DNA from: [Muricauda] lutisoli (nom. illeg.)
GTDB lineage: Bacteria > Bacteroidota > Bacteroidia > Flavobacteriales > Flavobacteriaceae
Reading direction: 5' to 3'
DNA: 64,000 bases
Assembly (NCBI RefSeq): GCF_017313105.1
Contig: NZ_JAFLND010000001.1
Span: 620,001 to 684,000 of the forward strand
Part shown: piece after piece, positions 17,107 to 24,579 of the stretch
How the letters are laid out: the number at the start of each line of letters is the position of its first letter
Numbering within the stretch: the first letter of the stretch is position 1
Program-made: the position numbers and the translations under genes
The notes under the pieces: model-generated
The model's database searches: none
Told to the model about the DNA's origin: nothing
The model's input: the letters and a program-made list of their open reading frames with translations, nothing else

Positions 17107-18285
17107 ATGAACTATATCCTTTCCGACGGTAACCACCGAGAAGATTTGTTTCCCTTTACTTTCACAAGACCCGTATCCGAGATTCGGGTGGGTATTATGA
17201 CCATTGGCGAAAAATGGGAAAAATGGTTGAATGCTTCTGTGAGCTATCAAACAGAGGAATACCTTTCCGAAAAATTTCCATTGAAGGTTGCGAACGAAAA
17301 CACCGTGATCAATGGTAGTTATTTGCCCAATGAAAAGTTGGTGGATGCCATCAATAATTTAAAGATGGGTGAAGCTTTGATAGGGAACGATAGTTATATC
17401 GCTTACGTTACAGAAAACCTGGAAACGGGCTTTGAAGAATCAGCATATACCGCTATTCCTTTTGATGATGAGGTTTTGACCATCAAAAACACTTGGGATA
17501 TCTTCTCCAATAACGCAGCTGCCCTTCAAGCTGATTTTGATGTTCTGACCGAAGGCCGAACAAGCCAGCCCATACCCGATACCAATCAGGTGAAGAATCC
17601 CGAAAATATTTTTATCGAGGAAGGTGCCACAGTGGAGTTTTGCATTTTAAATGCTTCTACCGGCCCTATTTATATTGGTAAAAATGCCTTGATGATGGAA
17701 GGTTGTATGGTTCGTGGAGGACTTGCTCTTTGCGAAAATGCCATTTTAAAAATGGGCGCTAAAATATATGGTGCGGTAACCGCTGGACCAGGTTGCAAAT
17801 TGGGTGGTGAGGTCAACAATGCGGTACTTTTTGCCAACTCCAATAAAGGCCATGATGGTTTCCTCGGGAACTCGGTACTTGGGGAATGGTGCAATATCGG
17901 TGCGGACACCAACACCTCCAATTTGAAAAACAACTATGCGCCCGTACGCTTGTGGAACTACAAAACCGAAGGTTTTGCCAAAACAGGTCTGCAGTTTTGT
18001 GGGCTGATGATGGGCGATCATAGCAAGTGTGGTATCAACGTCATGTTCAACACAGGGACCGTTGTTGGTGTGAGTGCCAATATTTTTGGTAGCGGATTTC
18101 CACGAAATTTTATTCCCAGTTTTAGTTGGGGCGGCGCTACGGCAGGTTATACCATATTTAGGACCAACAAGGCTTTTGAAGTGGCCGAAGCCATGATGAA
18201 ACGCCGTAATATGGATTTCAACGATATGGAAGCCAAAATTTTGGAGCACGTGTTCGAGTTCACACAAAAGTGGCGTAACTACTAA
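17107..18285 (+). CDS. GlmU-family protein (alternative bacterial UDP-GlcNAc pathway enzyme)
   Basis: 392 residues. An N-terminal nucleotidyltransferase-like part (about 1-175) starts MNYILSDGNHREDLFPFTFTR. The C-terminal part is a left-handed beta helix built of hexapeptide repeats (about 180-340; IYIGKNALMMEGCMVRGG). This is the architecture of the Bacteroidota alternative GlmU group, thought to couple acetylation of glucosamine-1-phosphate with UDP-GlcNAc formation. The usual N-terminal GxGxGTRM signature of classical GlmU is not present, so activity is inferred from the family. It would supply UDP-GlcNAc for peptidoglycan and LPS. It follows rpmE after a terminator and ends 193 bp before an unrelated operon. 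Confidence 0.8.
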   Translation: MNYILSDGNHREDLFPFTFTRPVSEIRVGIMTIGEKWEKWLNASVSYQTEEYLSEKFPLKVANENTVINGSYLPNEKLVDAINNLKMGEALIGNDSYIAYVTENLETGFEESAYTAIPFDDEVLTIKNTWDIFSNNAAALQADFDVLTEGRTSQPIPDTNQVKNPENIFIEEGATVEFCILNASTGPIYIGKNALMMEGCMVRGGLALCENAILKMGAKIYGAVTAGPGCKLGGEVNNAVLFANSNKGHDGFLGNSVLGEWCNIGADTNTSNLKNNYAPVRLWNYKTEGFAKTGLQFCGLMMGDHSKCGINVMFNTGTVVGVSANIFGSGFPRNFIPSFSWGGATAGYTIFRTNKAFEVAEAMMKRRNMDFNDMEAKILEHVFEFTQKWRNY

Positions 18286-18478
18286 CGGTTTTGTAGTTTG
18301 GCCCATTTCTGCATCAATACGTATTTTTAAAGTACATCCCCTCTATTTTTTTACGCCCAACTCGGGTTTTGTGCGTTCATGTACTTTCTCTTCCCCATAT
18401 TGGATGTTTTTCATTGCTTTGTACGAGTTGTTCATACAGGATATGAACATATTATTCATCAATCAAAAAACAACAGCA

Positions 18479-19060
18479 ATGACAAAACAAGTACTATTTT
18501 ACCTTATACTACCACTGATCTTCAGTAATTGTGCACTAACAAAAACCCAACAACCAACGTTAAATGATTACAGCATTGGAGAAAAATGGATTTGGAAATG
18601 GGAACGTGCAGTGGACGGAGAGGTTCGTGCACAAGGTGAAGACATCCAGGAGGTAGTGTACTACAATGGAACTTTAGGGCTTTGGAACGGTGTTGATACC
18701 GTTCAAATTTCGAAAACCAGAAATCAAAACCAGAGCAGCACCCCGTTTCGTAATTGGCCTTTGCAGGTAGGAAAAAAATGGAAATACGAGTCAGAATGGG
18801 AAAATAATGAAGGTACCACTGGAAAAACCAGTCAAGATGCTGAAATTGTTTCATTTGAAGATTTAAATGTGGAAGCCGGAACATTCAAGGCGTATAAAAT
18901 AGAATACAAAGGAATTGTAACCAATTCTAGAGGTTTTAAAGGGGAAATGACGGATATTTGGTGGTATTCCCCGGAGTTAAAGACATATATCAAGCATGTA
19001 AACAAAGATGGTTATGGGGTGTATGTAAATGAGTTGACCAATTATTCAAAATCAGAGTAA
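18479..19060 (+). CDS. Uncharacterised lipoprotein heading the LytS/LytTR operon
   Basis: From ATG 18479 the product has 193 residues, with a lipoprotein signal (MTKQVLFYLILPLIFSNC, Cys18). A start at 18371 in the same frame would place 36 residues before the signal and is rejected. The mature part is rich in Trp and Tyr, with repeated beta-like stretches (IGEKWIWKWERAV, WPLQVGKKWKYESEW, TDIWWYSPELKTYIKH). It recalls small ligand-binding beta-barrel lipoproteins, but I recognise no family. The histidine kinase gene begins 31 bp downstream, and regulator and hydrolase genes follow. Its place suggests an envelope ligand sensor or a target of the two-component system; either is inference. Confidence 0.65.
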   Translation: MTKQVLFYLILPLIFSNCALTKTQQPTLNDYSIGEKWIWKWERAVDGEVRAQGEDIQEVVYYNGTLGLWNGVDTVQISKTRNQNQSSTPFRNWPLQVGKKWKYESEWENNEGTTGKTSQDAEIVSFEDLNVEAGTFKAYKIEYKGIVTNSRGFKGEMTDIWWYSPELKTYIKHVNKDGYGVYVNELTNYSKSE

Positions 19061-19091
19061 CAACAACCATACACGATAAGAGACCCGAAAA

Positions 19092-20165
19092 ATGAATGGT
19101 TCAATGCCCAACAAAAAGACAAATACAGGACTATCTCTCTATTGGAAATGCCAATTTATTGGCTGGGGTGTTGTTTCCCTTTTGTGGCTATATATTGCGC
19201 TGGTACGGGATCAATTTACCATTACTCAAGCTTTAATCAATTATATTTTGGATGTTGCCATTTGTATTGGCCTCACCCATGCTTACAGGAGCATAGCTTT
19301 AAAAGCTGATTGGAACCAGTTGGGGATAAAGGGATTGATCAAGAAGGTTGTTCCCTCTATTTTGGTGTTGGCCGTATTGTTCATGTTGATAATGAATTTA
19401 AAGACGTCCGCATACATTTATTTGGTCAGTGATACCGATACCTTTCTGGAGAATTTGTCGGTTTGGAACCCAGTCCTGATTACGGGCCTGAGGCATATGG
19501 CCATTTGGGTGCTTGCTTATCATGCTTACCATTTTTATATGAGGGAAGTAAATACGGCGAAGGCAAATGCCCAACTTTCGGTAGTTGCAAAGCAATCGCA
19601 GTTGGACAACCTTTCCGCGCAGTTAAATCCTCACTTTTTGTTCAATTCGCTCAATTCCATTAAATCTTTGGTCATTGAAAGCCCCAAAAGTGCTCGACGG
19701 GCCATTGATTTATTGTCCGATCTGCTACGTTCATCTCTTTACGAAAAGGAGCACGTGTCCATTTCCATTGCAGAAGAACTGTCATTGGTGAAAGATTATG
19801 TGGAACTGGAACAATTGCGATTTGAGGAACGGTTGTATGTAAATTTTGATATTGACCAGAACCTGGAAAATTTCAAAATCCCCCCATTGAGCATTCAACT
19901 TTTGGTAGAGAACGCCATTAAGCATGGAGTGGATAAACAACTTGAAGGGGGCACGGTCGATATTGTAATCAAAAAGCAGGATGATTTTGTGGAAATCACC
20001 ATTAAAAACCCGGGAACACTCTCCAATAATGGTCAAAAAGGCTTGGGCCTGAAAAATCTTAAAGAACGCCTTTTGTTGCAATATGAAAGTATGGCAAATT
20101 TCAGTATCGAATCACCAATGGCGAATAGTGTGGTGGCAACCTTGAAGATTCCAATAGAAAAATGA
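19092..20165 (+). CDS. LytS-type sensor histidine kinase
   Basis: 357 residues with four predicted N-terminal membrane helices (about 20-38, 45-65, 85-103 and 125-150). A His_kinase domain follows, with phosphoacceptor His181 in LNPHFLFNSLNSIK, the N box LLVENAIKHG, and a G box GLGLKNLKERL. There is no extracellular sensor domain, so a signal would be sensed in or near the membrane. The stop overlaps the start of the LytTR regulator gene by four bases (ATGA), a clear translational coupling and proof of partnership. Downstream lies a CocE-type hydrolase; upstream a lipoprotein. Confidence 0.93.
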   Translation: MNGSMPNKKTNTGLSLYWKCQFIGWGVVSLLWLYIALVRDQFTITQALINYILDVAICIGLTHAYRSIALKADWNQLGIKGLIKKVVPSILVLAVLFMLIMNLKTSAYIYLVSDTDTFLENLSVWNPVLITGLRHMAIWVLAYHAYHFYMREVNTAKANAQLSVVAKQSQLDNLSAQLNPHFLFNSLNSIKSLVIESPKSARRAIDLLSDLLRSSLYEKEHVSISIAEELSLVKDYVELEQLRFEERLYVNFDIDQNLENFKIPPLSIQLLVENAIKHGVDKQLEGGTVDIVIKKQDDFVEITIKNPGTLSNNGQKGLGLKNLKERLLLQYESMANFSIESPMANSVVATLKIPIEK

Positions 20166-20887
20166 TGAACATGTATACAACTTTGATCATAGATGATGAG
20201 CGTTTGGCCCGTGAAGAGGTTCGGAGAGCCCTTGAAAGTTATCCCGAATTTAAAATTGTGGGTGAAGCGAACAATGCAGCAATAGCTGTTGACCTCATTG
20301 AACAAGAACATCCAGACATCATTTTTTTGGATATCCATATGCCGGAGAAATCAGGTTTTGACATGTTGGAGGAGCTGGGAACCGTTCCCGAGGTGGTTTT
20401 TACCACAGCCTATGATCAATATGCAGTCCAAGCCTTTGAAGTAAACGCCCTGGATTACTTGGTAAAACCTCTTAGGGAGGAGCGCTTTGCCAAAACCATC
20501 GAAAAGGTAAAGCAAGAATTGCAAAAGAAGGAAGCAGAGAAAAAAGCACCCTTGGGAAGCCATCAGAAAATCTTTATCAAGGATGGAGAAAAGGTATATT
20601 TCATTCCGTTGGCAGAAATCAGATCAATTGAATCCATGGATAATTATGTACGCTTATATTTTGGGAATGAAAAGGCCATGGTAAAACGTTCCCTGAACCA
20701 ATTGGAGGAAAAACTGGACCCGAATACTTTTTTTAGGGCCAACAGGAGCCAAATCATCAATACGGAATACATCAAGGAAATTCATCCGTATTTCAATAAC
20801 AAATTACAGTTGGTATTGACAACGGGAGAAAAGGTGGGTCTCTCGAGCAGGCAATCCGTAAAGTTTAAAAAACGGAACAGTTTGTAA
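20162..20887 (+). CDS. LytTR-family response regulator
   Basis: 241 residues. The receiver domain (about 5-120) has Asp11/Asp12 and phosphoacceptor Asp57 (IIFLDIHMPEKSGF), Thr in FTTAYD and Lys in LVKPL. A linker rich in Lys/Glu (about 118-135) joins it to the LytTR DNA-binding domain (about 140-240; DGEKVYFIPLAEIRSIESMDNY). These regulators bind paired short direct repeats. It overlaps the kinase gene by 4 bp. Likely targets are its own operon and the hydrolase gene 88 bp downstream. Three ATG codons lie at the start (MMNM); the first is used here because of the overlap with the kinase stop. Confidence 0.93.
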   Translation: MMNMYTTLIIDDERLAREEVRRALESYPEFKIVGEANNAAIAVDLIEQEHPDIIFLDIHMPEKSGFDMLEELGTVPEVVFTTAYDQYAVQAFEVNALDYLVKPLREERFAKTIEKVKQELQKKEAEKKAPLGSHQKIFIKDGEKVYFIPLAEIRSIESMDNYVRLYFGNEKAMVKRSLNQLEEKLDPNTFFRANRSQIINTEYIKEIHPYFNNKLQLVLTTGEKVGLSSRQSVKFKKRNSL

Positions 20888-20975
20888 AATCCATACATCG
20901 ATTAAATCAAAACAACGAATAGTAAAAGTATAAAGCTTAATGGGCGGGTTATGCCCGAAATCAAAGTCAATCAAA

Positions 20976-22790
20976 ATGAAAAATTCAATCACTAAATCAC
21001 TTTTTATCGCAATCATTATTCTTGGTTTTTTGACCTCGTGTGAGCAGAAAGGGACGGTTCAGGCTCCAAGGTGTGTTGAAGAAAACGGTACCACATATCT
21101 AATTCAGGATAGTATTTTGATTTCAACAGCTGACGGCGCAAAAATCCATGCGATCGTAGTTAGAAACGCCGAAACTTCGGAACCTCTTCCCACAGTACTC
21201 TTCCACACCATATATGCACGTAAAAATGATTTAAAAAGAGCCAAAATGGCTGTGGACCACGGGTATGTAGGAGTGGTTTCGTACACTCGAGGCAAGGGAT
21301 TGAGCCCTGATTCCATTATACCCTACAAATATGAGTCGAACGACACCTATGAGGTAATCGATTGGATCAGTAAACAAGATTGGAGCAACAAGAAAGTGGG
21401 TATGTACGGAGGCAGTTATGTAGGGTTTACTCAATGGGCCGCTGTAAAACACAAGGTACATCCTGCATTGAAAACAATTGTGCCCTCCGTTTCGGCCGCC
21501 CCGGGTATTGCTGAACCTATGGAAAATGGGGTTTACTTTAATTTTCATTACCCTTGGCACCACTATGTCTCCAATAACAAGTATTTGGACACCACTTTAT
21601 ATTTCAACGGAAAACGCTGGCGAGACCTGAATATGGAATGGTATGAAAAAGGAGTGGCCTATAATAGGATGGACAGTTTGGACGGATTGCCGAATCCGCA
21701 GTTCCGTGAGCGATTATTGCACCCTACATATGATGCTTATTGGCAAAACATGATGCCCTACAAAGATGAGTTTGTCCATATTGATATTCCCGTGTTGGCA
21801 ACGACCGGCTATTTTGATGGAGGACAAGTTGGAACGCAGTATTATTTAAAGGAACATACCAAATACAATAAAAACGCTGAGCATTATTTGGTTATCGGGC
21901 CATACACCCATTTTGGCGCCCAAGAAAAGCCCGATACTCACATTTTCGGTTACGATATTGACCCTGTGGCACAAATAGATATCACGGAGTTGATCTTTGA
22001 TTGGTTTGATTATGTATTGAAAGGAAGGGCTAAACCAGCATTATTAAAGAACAAGGTCAATTACCAAGTGATGGGAGCTAACAAATGGGAGCACGCCTCA
22101 TCATTGGGGGAAATGGCGAATGACACACTCATATATTATTTGAGCAACAAGCGTTCTGGAGTGGCTTTTGCCTCTTTGTTTAGTACGGGAAACAATGGAG
22201 AGGATATTCATTATACCCTTACCGAACAGTCCGTAGATTCCAATAGTTATTTGGAGCAGACCATCGATTTTTTGGACCGAAGCAACCTCGCGTGGAATTC
22301 AAGTGGTTGGAGAAACATTATTGCTGATAGCCTCATGGTTGGACAAGGTTTTTCCTTTGTAACTGAACCTTTTGATTCCGAATTTGAATTGAATGGTTCA
22401 TTTGGTGGAGAAATCTCGGTATCCATCAATAAAAAGGATTTTGATTATAAAGTAATGTTGTTTGAGCAGACACTTGATGGCCAATTTTTTGCTTTGACAC
22501 TGCCTTATGTGGGCAGGGCAAGTTATGTGCGGGACAGTGAGCACCGACAATTGTTAACACCCAATGAAAAGGTCAAAATTCCATTTGGCATTGTTCGGAT
22601 GACCAGTAAAAAGATAAATAAAGGAAGTCGACTGGTAATAGTGATCAATGGAATTAAAGACCCATTTTCTGAAGTTAATCATGGTACAGGTAAAAATGTC
22701 AGTGAGGAAACCATCAAAGATGCCCAAGAGCCCTTGGTTATTAAATGGTTTGGGGACAGCTATTTGAAGATTCCAGTAAAACGAAATTAA
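20976..22790 (+). CDS. CocE/NonD-family (S15-like) hydrolase lipoprotein
   Basis: 604 residues from ATG 20976, with a lipoprotein signal (lipobox FLTSC, Cys22). An alpha/beta-hydrolase core carries the nucleophile Ser147 in MYGGSYVGF, the GxSYxG form of X-Pro dipeptidyl-peptidases and cocaine esterase. The acidic residue is in TGYFDGGQ and the His in IGPYTHFG. A C-terminal jelly-roll domain (about 450-600) completes the family layout. It hydrolyses esters or amides of unknown identity in the periplasm or at the outer membrane. It follows the LytS/LytTR pair on the same strand and is probably their operon partner or target. A frame extension to 20940 would add 12 residues before the signal and is rejected. 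Confidence 0.88.
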   Translation: MKNSITKSLFIAIIILGFLTSCEQKGTVQAPRCVEENGTTYLIQDSILISTADGAKIHAIVVRNAETSEPLPTVLFHTIYARKNDLKRAKMAVDHGYVGVVSYTRGKGLSPDSIIPYKYESNDTYEVIDWISKQDWSNKKVGMYGGSYVGFTQWAAVKHKVHPALKTIVPSVSAAPGIAEPMENGVYFNFHYPWHHYVSNNKYLDTTLYFNGKRWRDLNMEWYEKGVAYNRMDSLDGLPNPQFRERLLHPTYDAYWQNMMPYKDEFVHIDIPVLATTGYFDGGQVGTQYYLKEHTKYNKNAEHYLVIGPYTHFGAQEKPDTHIFGYDIDPVAQIDITELIFDWFDYVLKGRAKPALLKNKVNYQVMGANKWEHASSLGEMANDTLIYYLSNKRSGVAFASLFSTGNNGEDIHYTLTEQSVDSNSYLEQTIDFLDRSNLAWNSSGWRNIIADSLMVGQGFSFVTEPFDSEFELNGSFGGEISVSINKKDFDYKVMLFEQTLDGQFFALTLPYVGRASYVRDSEHRQLLTPNEKVKIPFGIVRMTSKKINKGSRLVIVINGIKDPFSEVNHGTGKNVSEETIKDAQEPLVIKWFGDSYLKIPVKRN

Positions 22791-22817
22791 AATTTTGATA
22801 GGCATTTTAGTGTTACC

Positions 22818-23672
22818 CTAAACCTTTTCCGCAGTAAGGGTGATATCCGGTTCTGTGAGGGTCAAAGATTTTACACGTCCTTTTTGTATGTTGAATGAGA
22901 TGGTCACCGAAGGTGTGCCATTATAAGTGAAAAGATTATCCCCAATTTTGTACAAAGCACCTCCAAATCCACCAATAGGACCTAGTGACAACAGTTTTCT
23001 CATATTTACATCTATGGTGAATCCTTCTTTGTCCCCGTTCCCATATTTGTAGTCCCCTAGGTACTTTTTCTGTTCTTCTGGGCTTACATCTATATAATCT
23101 GTGCCACTGGCGTTGCCCAAACCGGATAAGTAATCGACGGTCTGCTCCAGAGATTCAATTTCCTGCTTGGTCATGTTGTCCTTTGTACGCTCGCCGGCAT
23201 AGGCATGGTCCAACAAACTAATTCCATGGGGTCCTGTGGTTTCCTGTATTCCGGGTGTTGCTTCAATGACTGATTTTACCGCATTAAAATGGCCCAACAT
23301 CGCAAAAGTGAAAAGGGTAGGGCGAGCGCCTTTGCTCATCAAATACAGGGCGATATCTCTTCTACCTACATGGGATGCAGCTCCAATGGCCGATTCAAAA
23401 TCACCAAAACGCCACTCCCATACCGACCTTGACAGTTCAGGTCTTTTATCGACCAAGGATTTTACCCCATCCAGATCAAAATGGGATTTCCCTACGACAT
23501 CCTCAATGATTTCAGGAGGTATATTGGGGAAGTGTTTGGGCACATTAACGGTATCAGGGTCATTGGTATTACCCGCGGCCCATGTTACAGTCGGAATTGA
23601 CAATCCCAGCATGGTCAATGCAGATTTTTTCAAAACTGTTCTCCGATTGACTCTATTTGTTATGGTACCCAT
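22818..23672 (-). CDS. Tat-exported ankyrin-repeat protein
   Basis: 284 residues. The N-terminus is a twin-arginine signal: NRRTVLKKSALTMLG with Arg9-Arg10, hydrophobic segment, and cleavage near TWAAG. The middle (about 55-150) holds ankyrin-like helix pairs (DIALYLMSKGARPTLFTFAMLGHFNAV). The last 90 residues (after DVSPEEQKKYLGDY) form a beta-rich domain resembling the DUF3471-type tail seen on secreted serine hydrolases. Tat export implies folding before secretion, perhaps with a cofactor. It converges on the CocE gene and lies next to the DsrE/DoxX operon, separated from it by a terminator. No enzyme motif is seen, so a binding or scaffold role is the safest reading. Confidence 0.7.
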   Translation of the reverse strand: MGTITNRVNRRTVLKKSALTMLGLSIPTVTWAAGNTNDPDTVNVPKHFPNIPPEIIEDVVGKSHFDLDGVKSLVDKRPELSRSVWEWRFGDFESAIGAASHVGRRDIALYLMSKGARPTLFTFAMLGHFNAVKSVIEATPGIQETTGPHGISLLDHAYAGERTKDNMTKQEIESLEQTVDYLSGLGNASGTDYIDVSPEEQKKYLGDYKYGNGDKEGFTIDVNMRKLLSLGPIGGFGGALYKIGDNLFTYNGTPSVTISFNIQKGRVKSLTLTEPDITLTAEKV

Positions 23673-23690
23673 TTCCTTAAAAGTACCAAA

Positions 23691-23725
23691 AAAGAAAAAG
23701 GGACGATGTTTCCATCGCCCCTTTT
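23691..23725 (-). terminator. Terminator of the DsrE/DoxX/metallophosphoesterase operon
   Basis: Stem AAAAGGGACGATG (23696-23708) with CATCGCCCCTTTT (23713-23725), one A-C mismatch, tetraloop TTTC. The A-rich flank gives a T tract on the minus strand, 20 bp beyond the DsrE stop. Confidence 0.75.
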
Positions 23726-23744
23726 AACAACAAAACCTGGTTTT

Positions 23745-24170
23745 TTACAACGTAATGCTCAAAAAACCATCTTTTTGAAGGTTAAAATTATACAGAATGC
23801 CATTGTCCACTACCCCCATTTCCTTGGGTAGTTTTGTAGCATCCACTCCAAATTTTTTAAGGGAAAAACCACACCCCAACAGTTTTATCTTTTCACTTTT
23901 TGCCATATCCAAAAACGGTTGCATTTGTTCTATGTCCGTAAGACCTTTTACGGTCTCTCCGCAGATGACTACGTGAAACTCCCCGAACTTGGCACCATCA
24001 CTGGCGGCTAGTTCATCAGCGGCTGATAAAATCGCCTTTAATTGCGGGATTTTTCGTGTAAGCACAATATAGTTGTTCTGTTCTTTGTTGTATGTTGTTT
24101 GTGCACTGACTGCCGTAAGCCCTCCAAACAGGATGATGGCCATTACGGCCAGAGTGATTAATTGTTTCAT
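23745..24170 (-). CDS. Exported DsrE/F-family protein
   Basis: 141 residues with a signal peptide (cleavage near VSAQ, residue 24) and a DsrE-like fold. The domain shows alternating strands and helices with the family's conserved Cys in KIKLLGCGFSLKKFG (Cys100); a second Cys is in VVICGETVKG (Cys70). DsrE-like proteins carry persulfide sulfur on that cysteine in sulfur oxidation or transfer; periplasmic versions are common in Bacteroidota. It is the last gene of a tight operon: 1 bp separates it from doxX, and 9 bp lie between doxX and the metallophosphoesterase gene. That context supports a periplasmic sulfur-handling role, which remains inference. Confidence 0.8.
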   Translation of the reverse strand: MKQLITLAVMAIILFGGLTAVSAQTTYNKEQNNYIVLTRKIPQLKAILSAADELAASDGAKFGEFHVVICGETVKGLTDIEQMQPFLDMAKSEKIKLLGCGFSLKKFGVDATKLPKEMGVVDNGILYNFNLQKDGFLSITL

Positions 24171-24171
24171 T

Positions 24172-24570
24172 TTATTGCTTTTTAAGTTTTGGATTCAGTA
24201 CAAAAAATAGGAGTCCGCCCAAAATGGCGATGTTCTTGAACAAGGGTCCTACAGTGGACATTTGTCCCACTTGAATGGTCAAGGTGATGGGAATCAGCAT
24301 AATGATCAATAAAATGGCCGCCCATTTGGTGCGAAAGCCTACAGCCAAGGCAATACCGGCTAACAGCATCACCACTCCAGAGACAATTACTGAGATTTGC
24401 GGTGAACCCAACAAGTTTCCAAGAACGCCAAACTTGGCATTTTCGATTCTAGCCACTGCTTTATCTGTATTGATCAAATGGTTTAAACTGGCTACAATGA
24501 AAATCAAACTTACCAAAACCCGTAGCACCGAAATTGAGCTGCGACTGACTTCAATAGTATTGTTTTGCAT
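24172..24570 (-). CDS. DoxX-family inner-membrane protein
   Basis: 132 residues with four membrane helices (about 15-33, 55-75, 82-100 and 110-126), the DoxX fold. The family is related to DoxD, the membrane subunit of thiosulfate:quinone oxidoreductase, but most members have no proven activity. Motifs SLNHLINTD and VGFRTKWAAILL are typical. Its place between a periplasmic DsrE protein and a SoxB-leaning metallophosphoesterase makes quinone-linked sulfur oxidation an attractive possibility. General redox or detoxification roles, as for other DoxX proteins, are the alternative. Spacing to both neighbours is under 10 bp, so all three are surely cotranscribed. Confidence 0.85.
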   Translation of the reverse strand: MQNNTIEVSRSSISVLRVLVSLIFIVASLNHLINTDKAVARIENAKFGVLGNLLGSPQISVIVSGVVMLLAGIALAVGFRTKWAAILLIIMLIPITLTIQVGQMSTVGPLFKNIAILGGLLFFVLNPKLKKQ

Positions 24571-24579
24571 GACCCTGTT

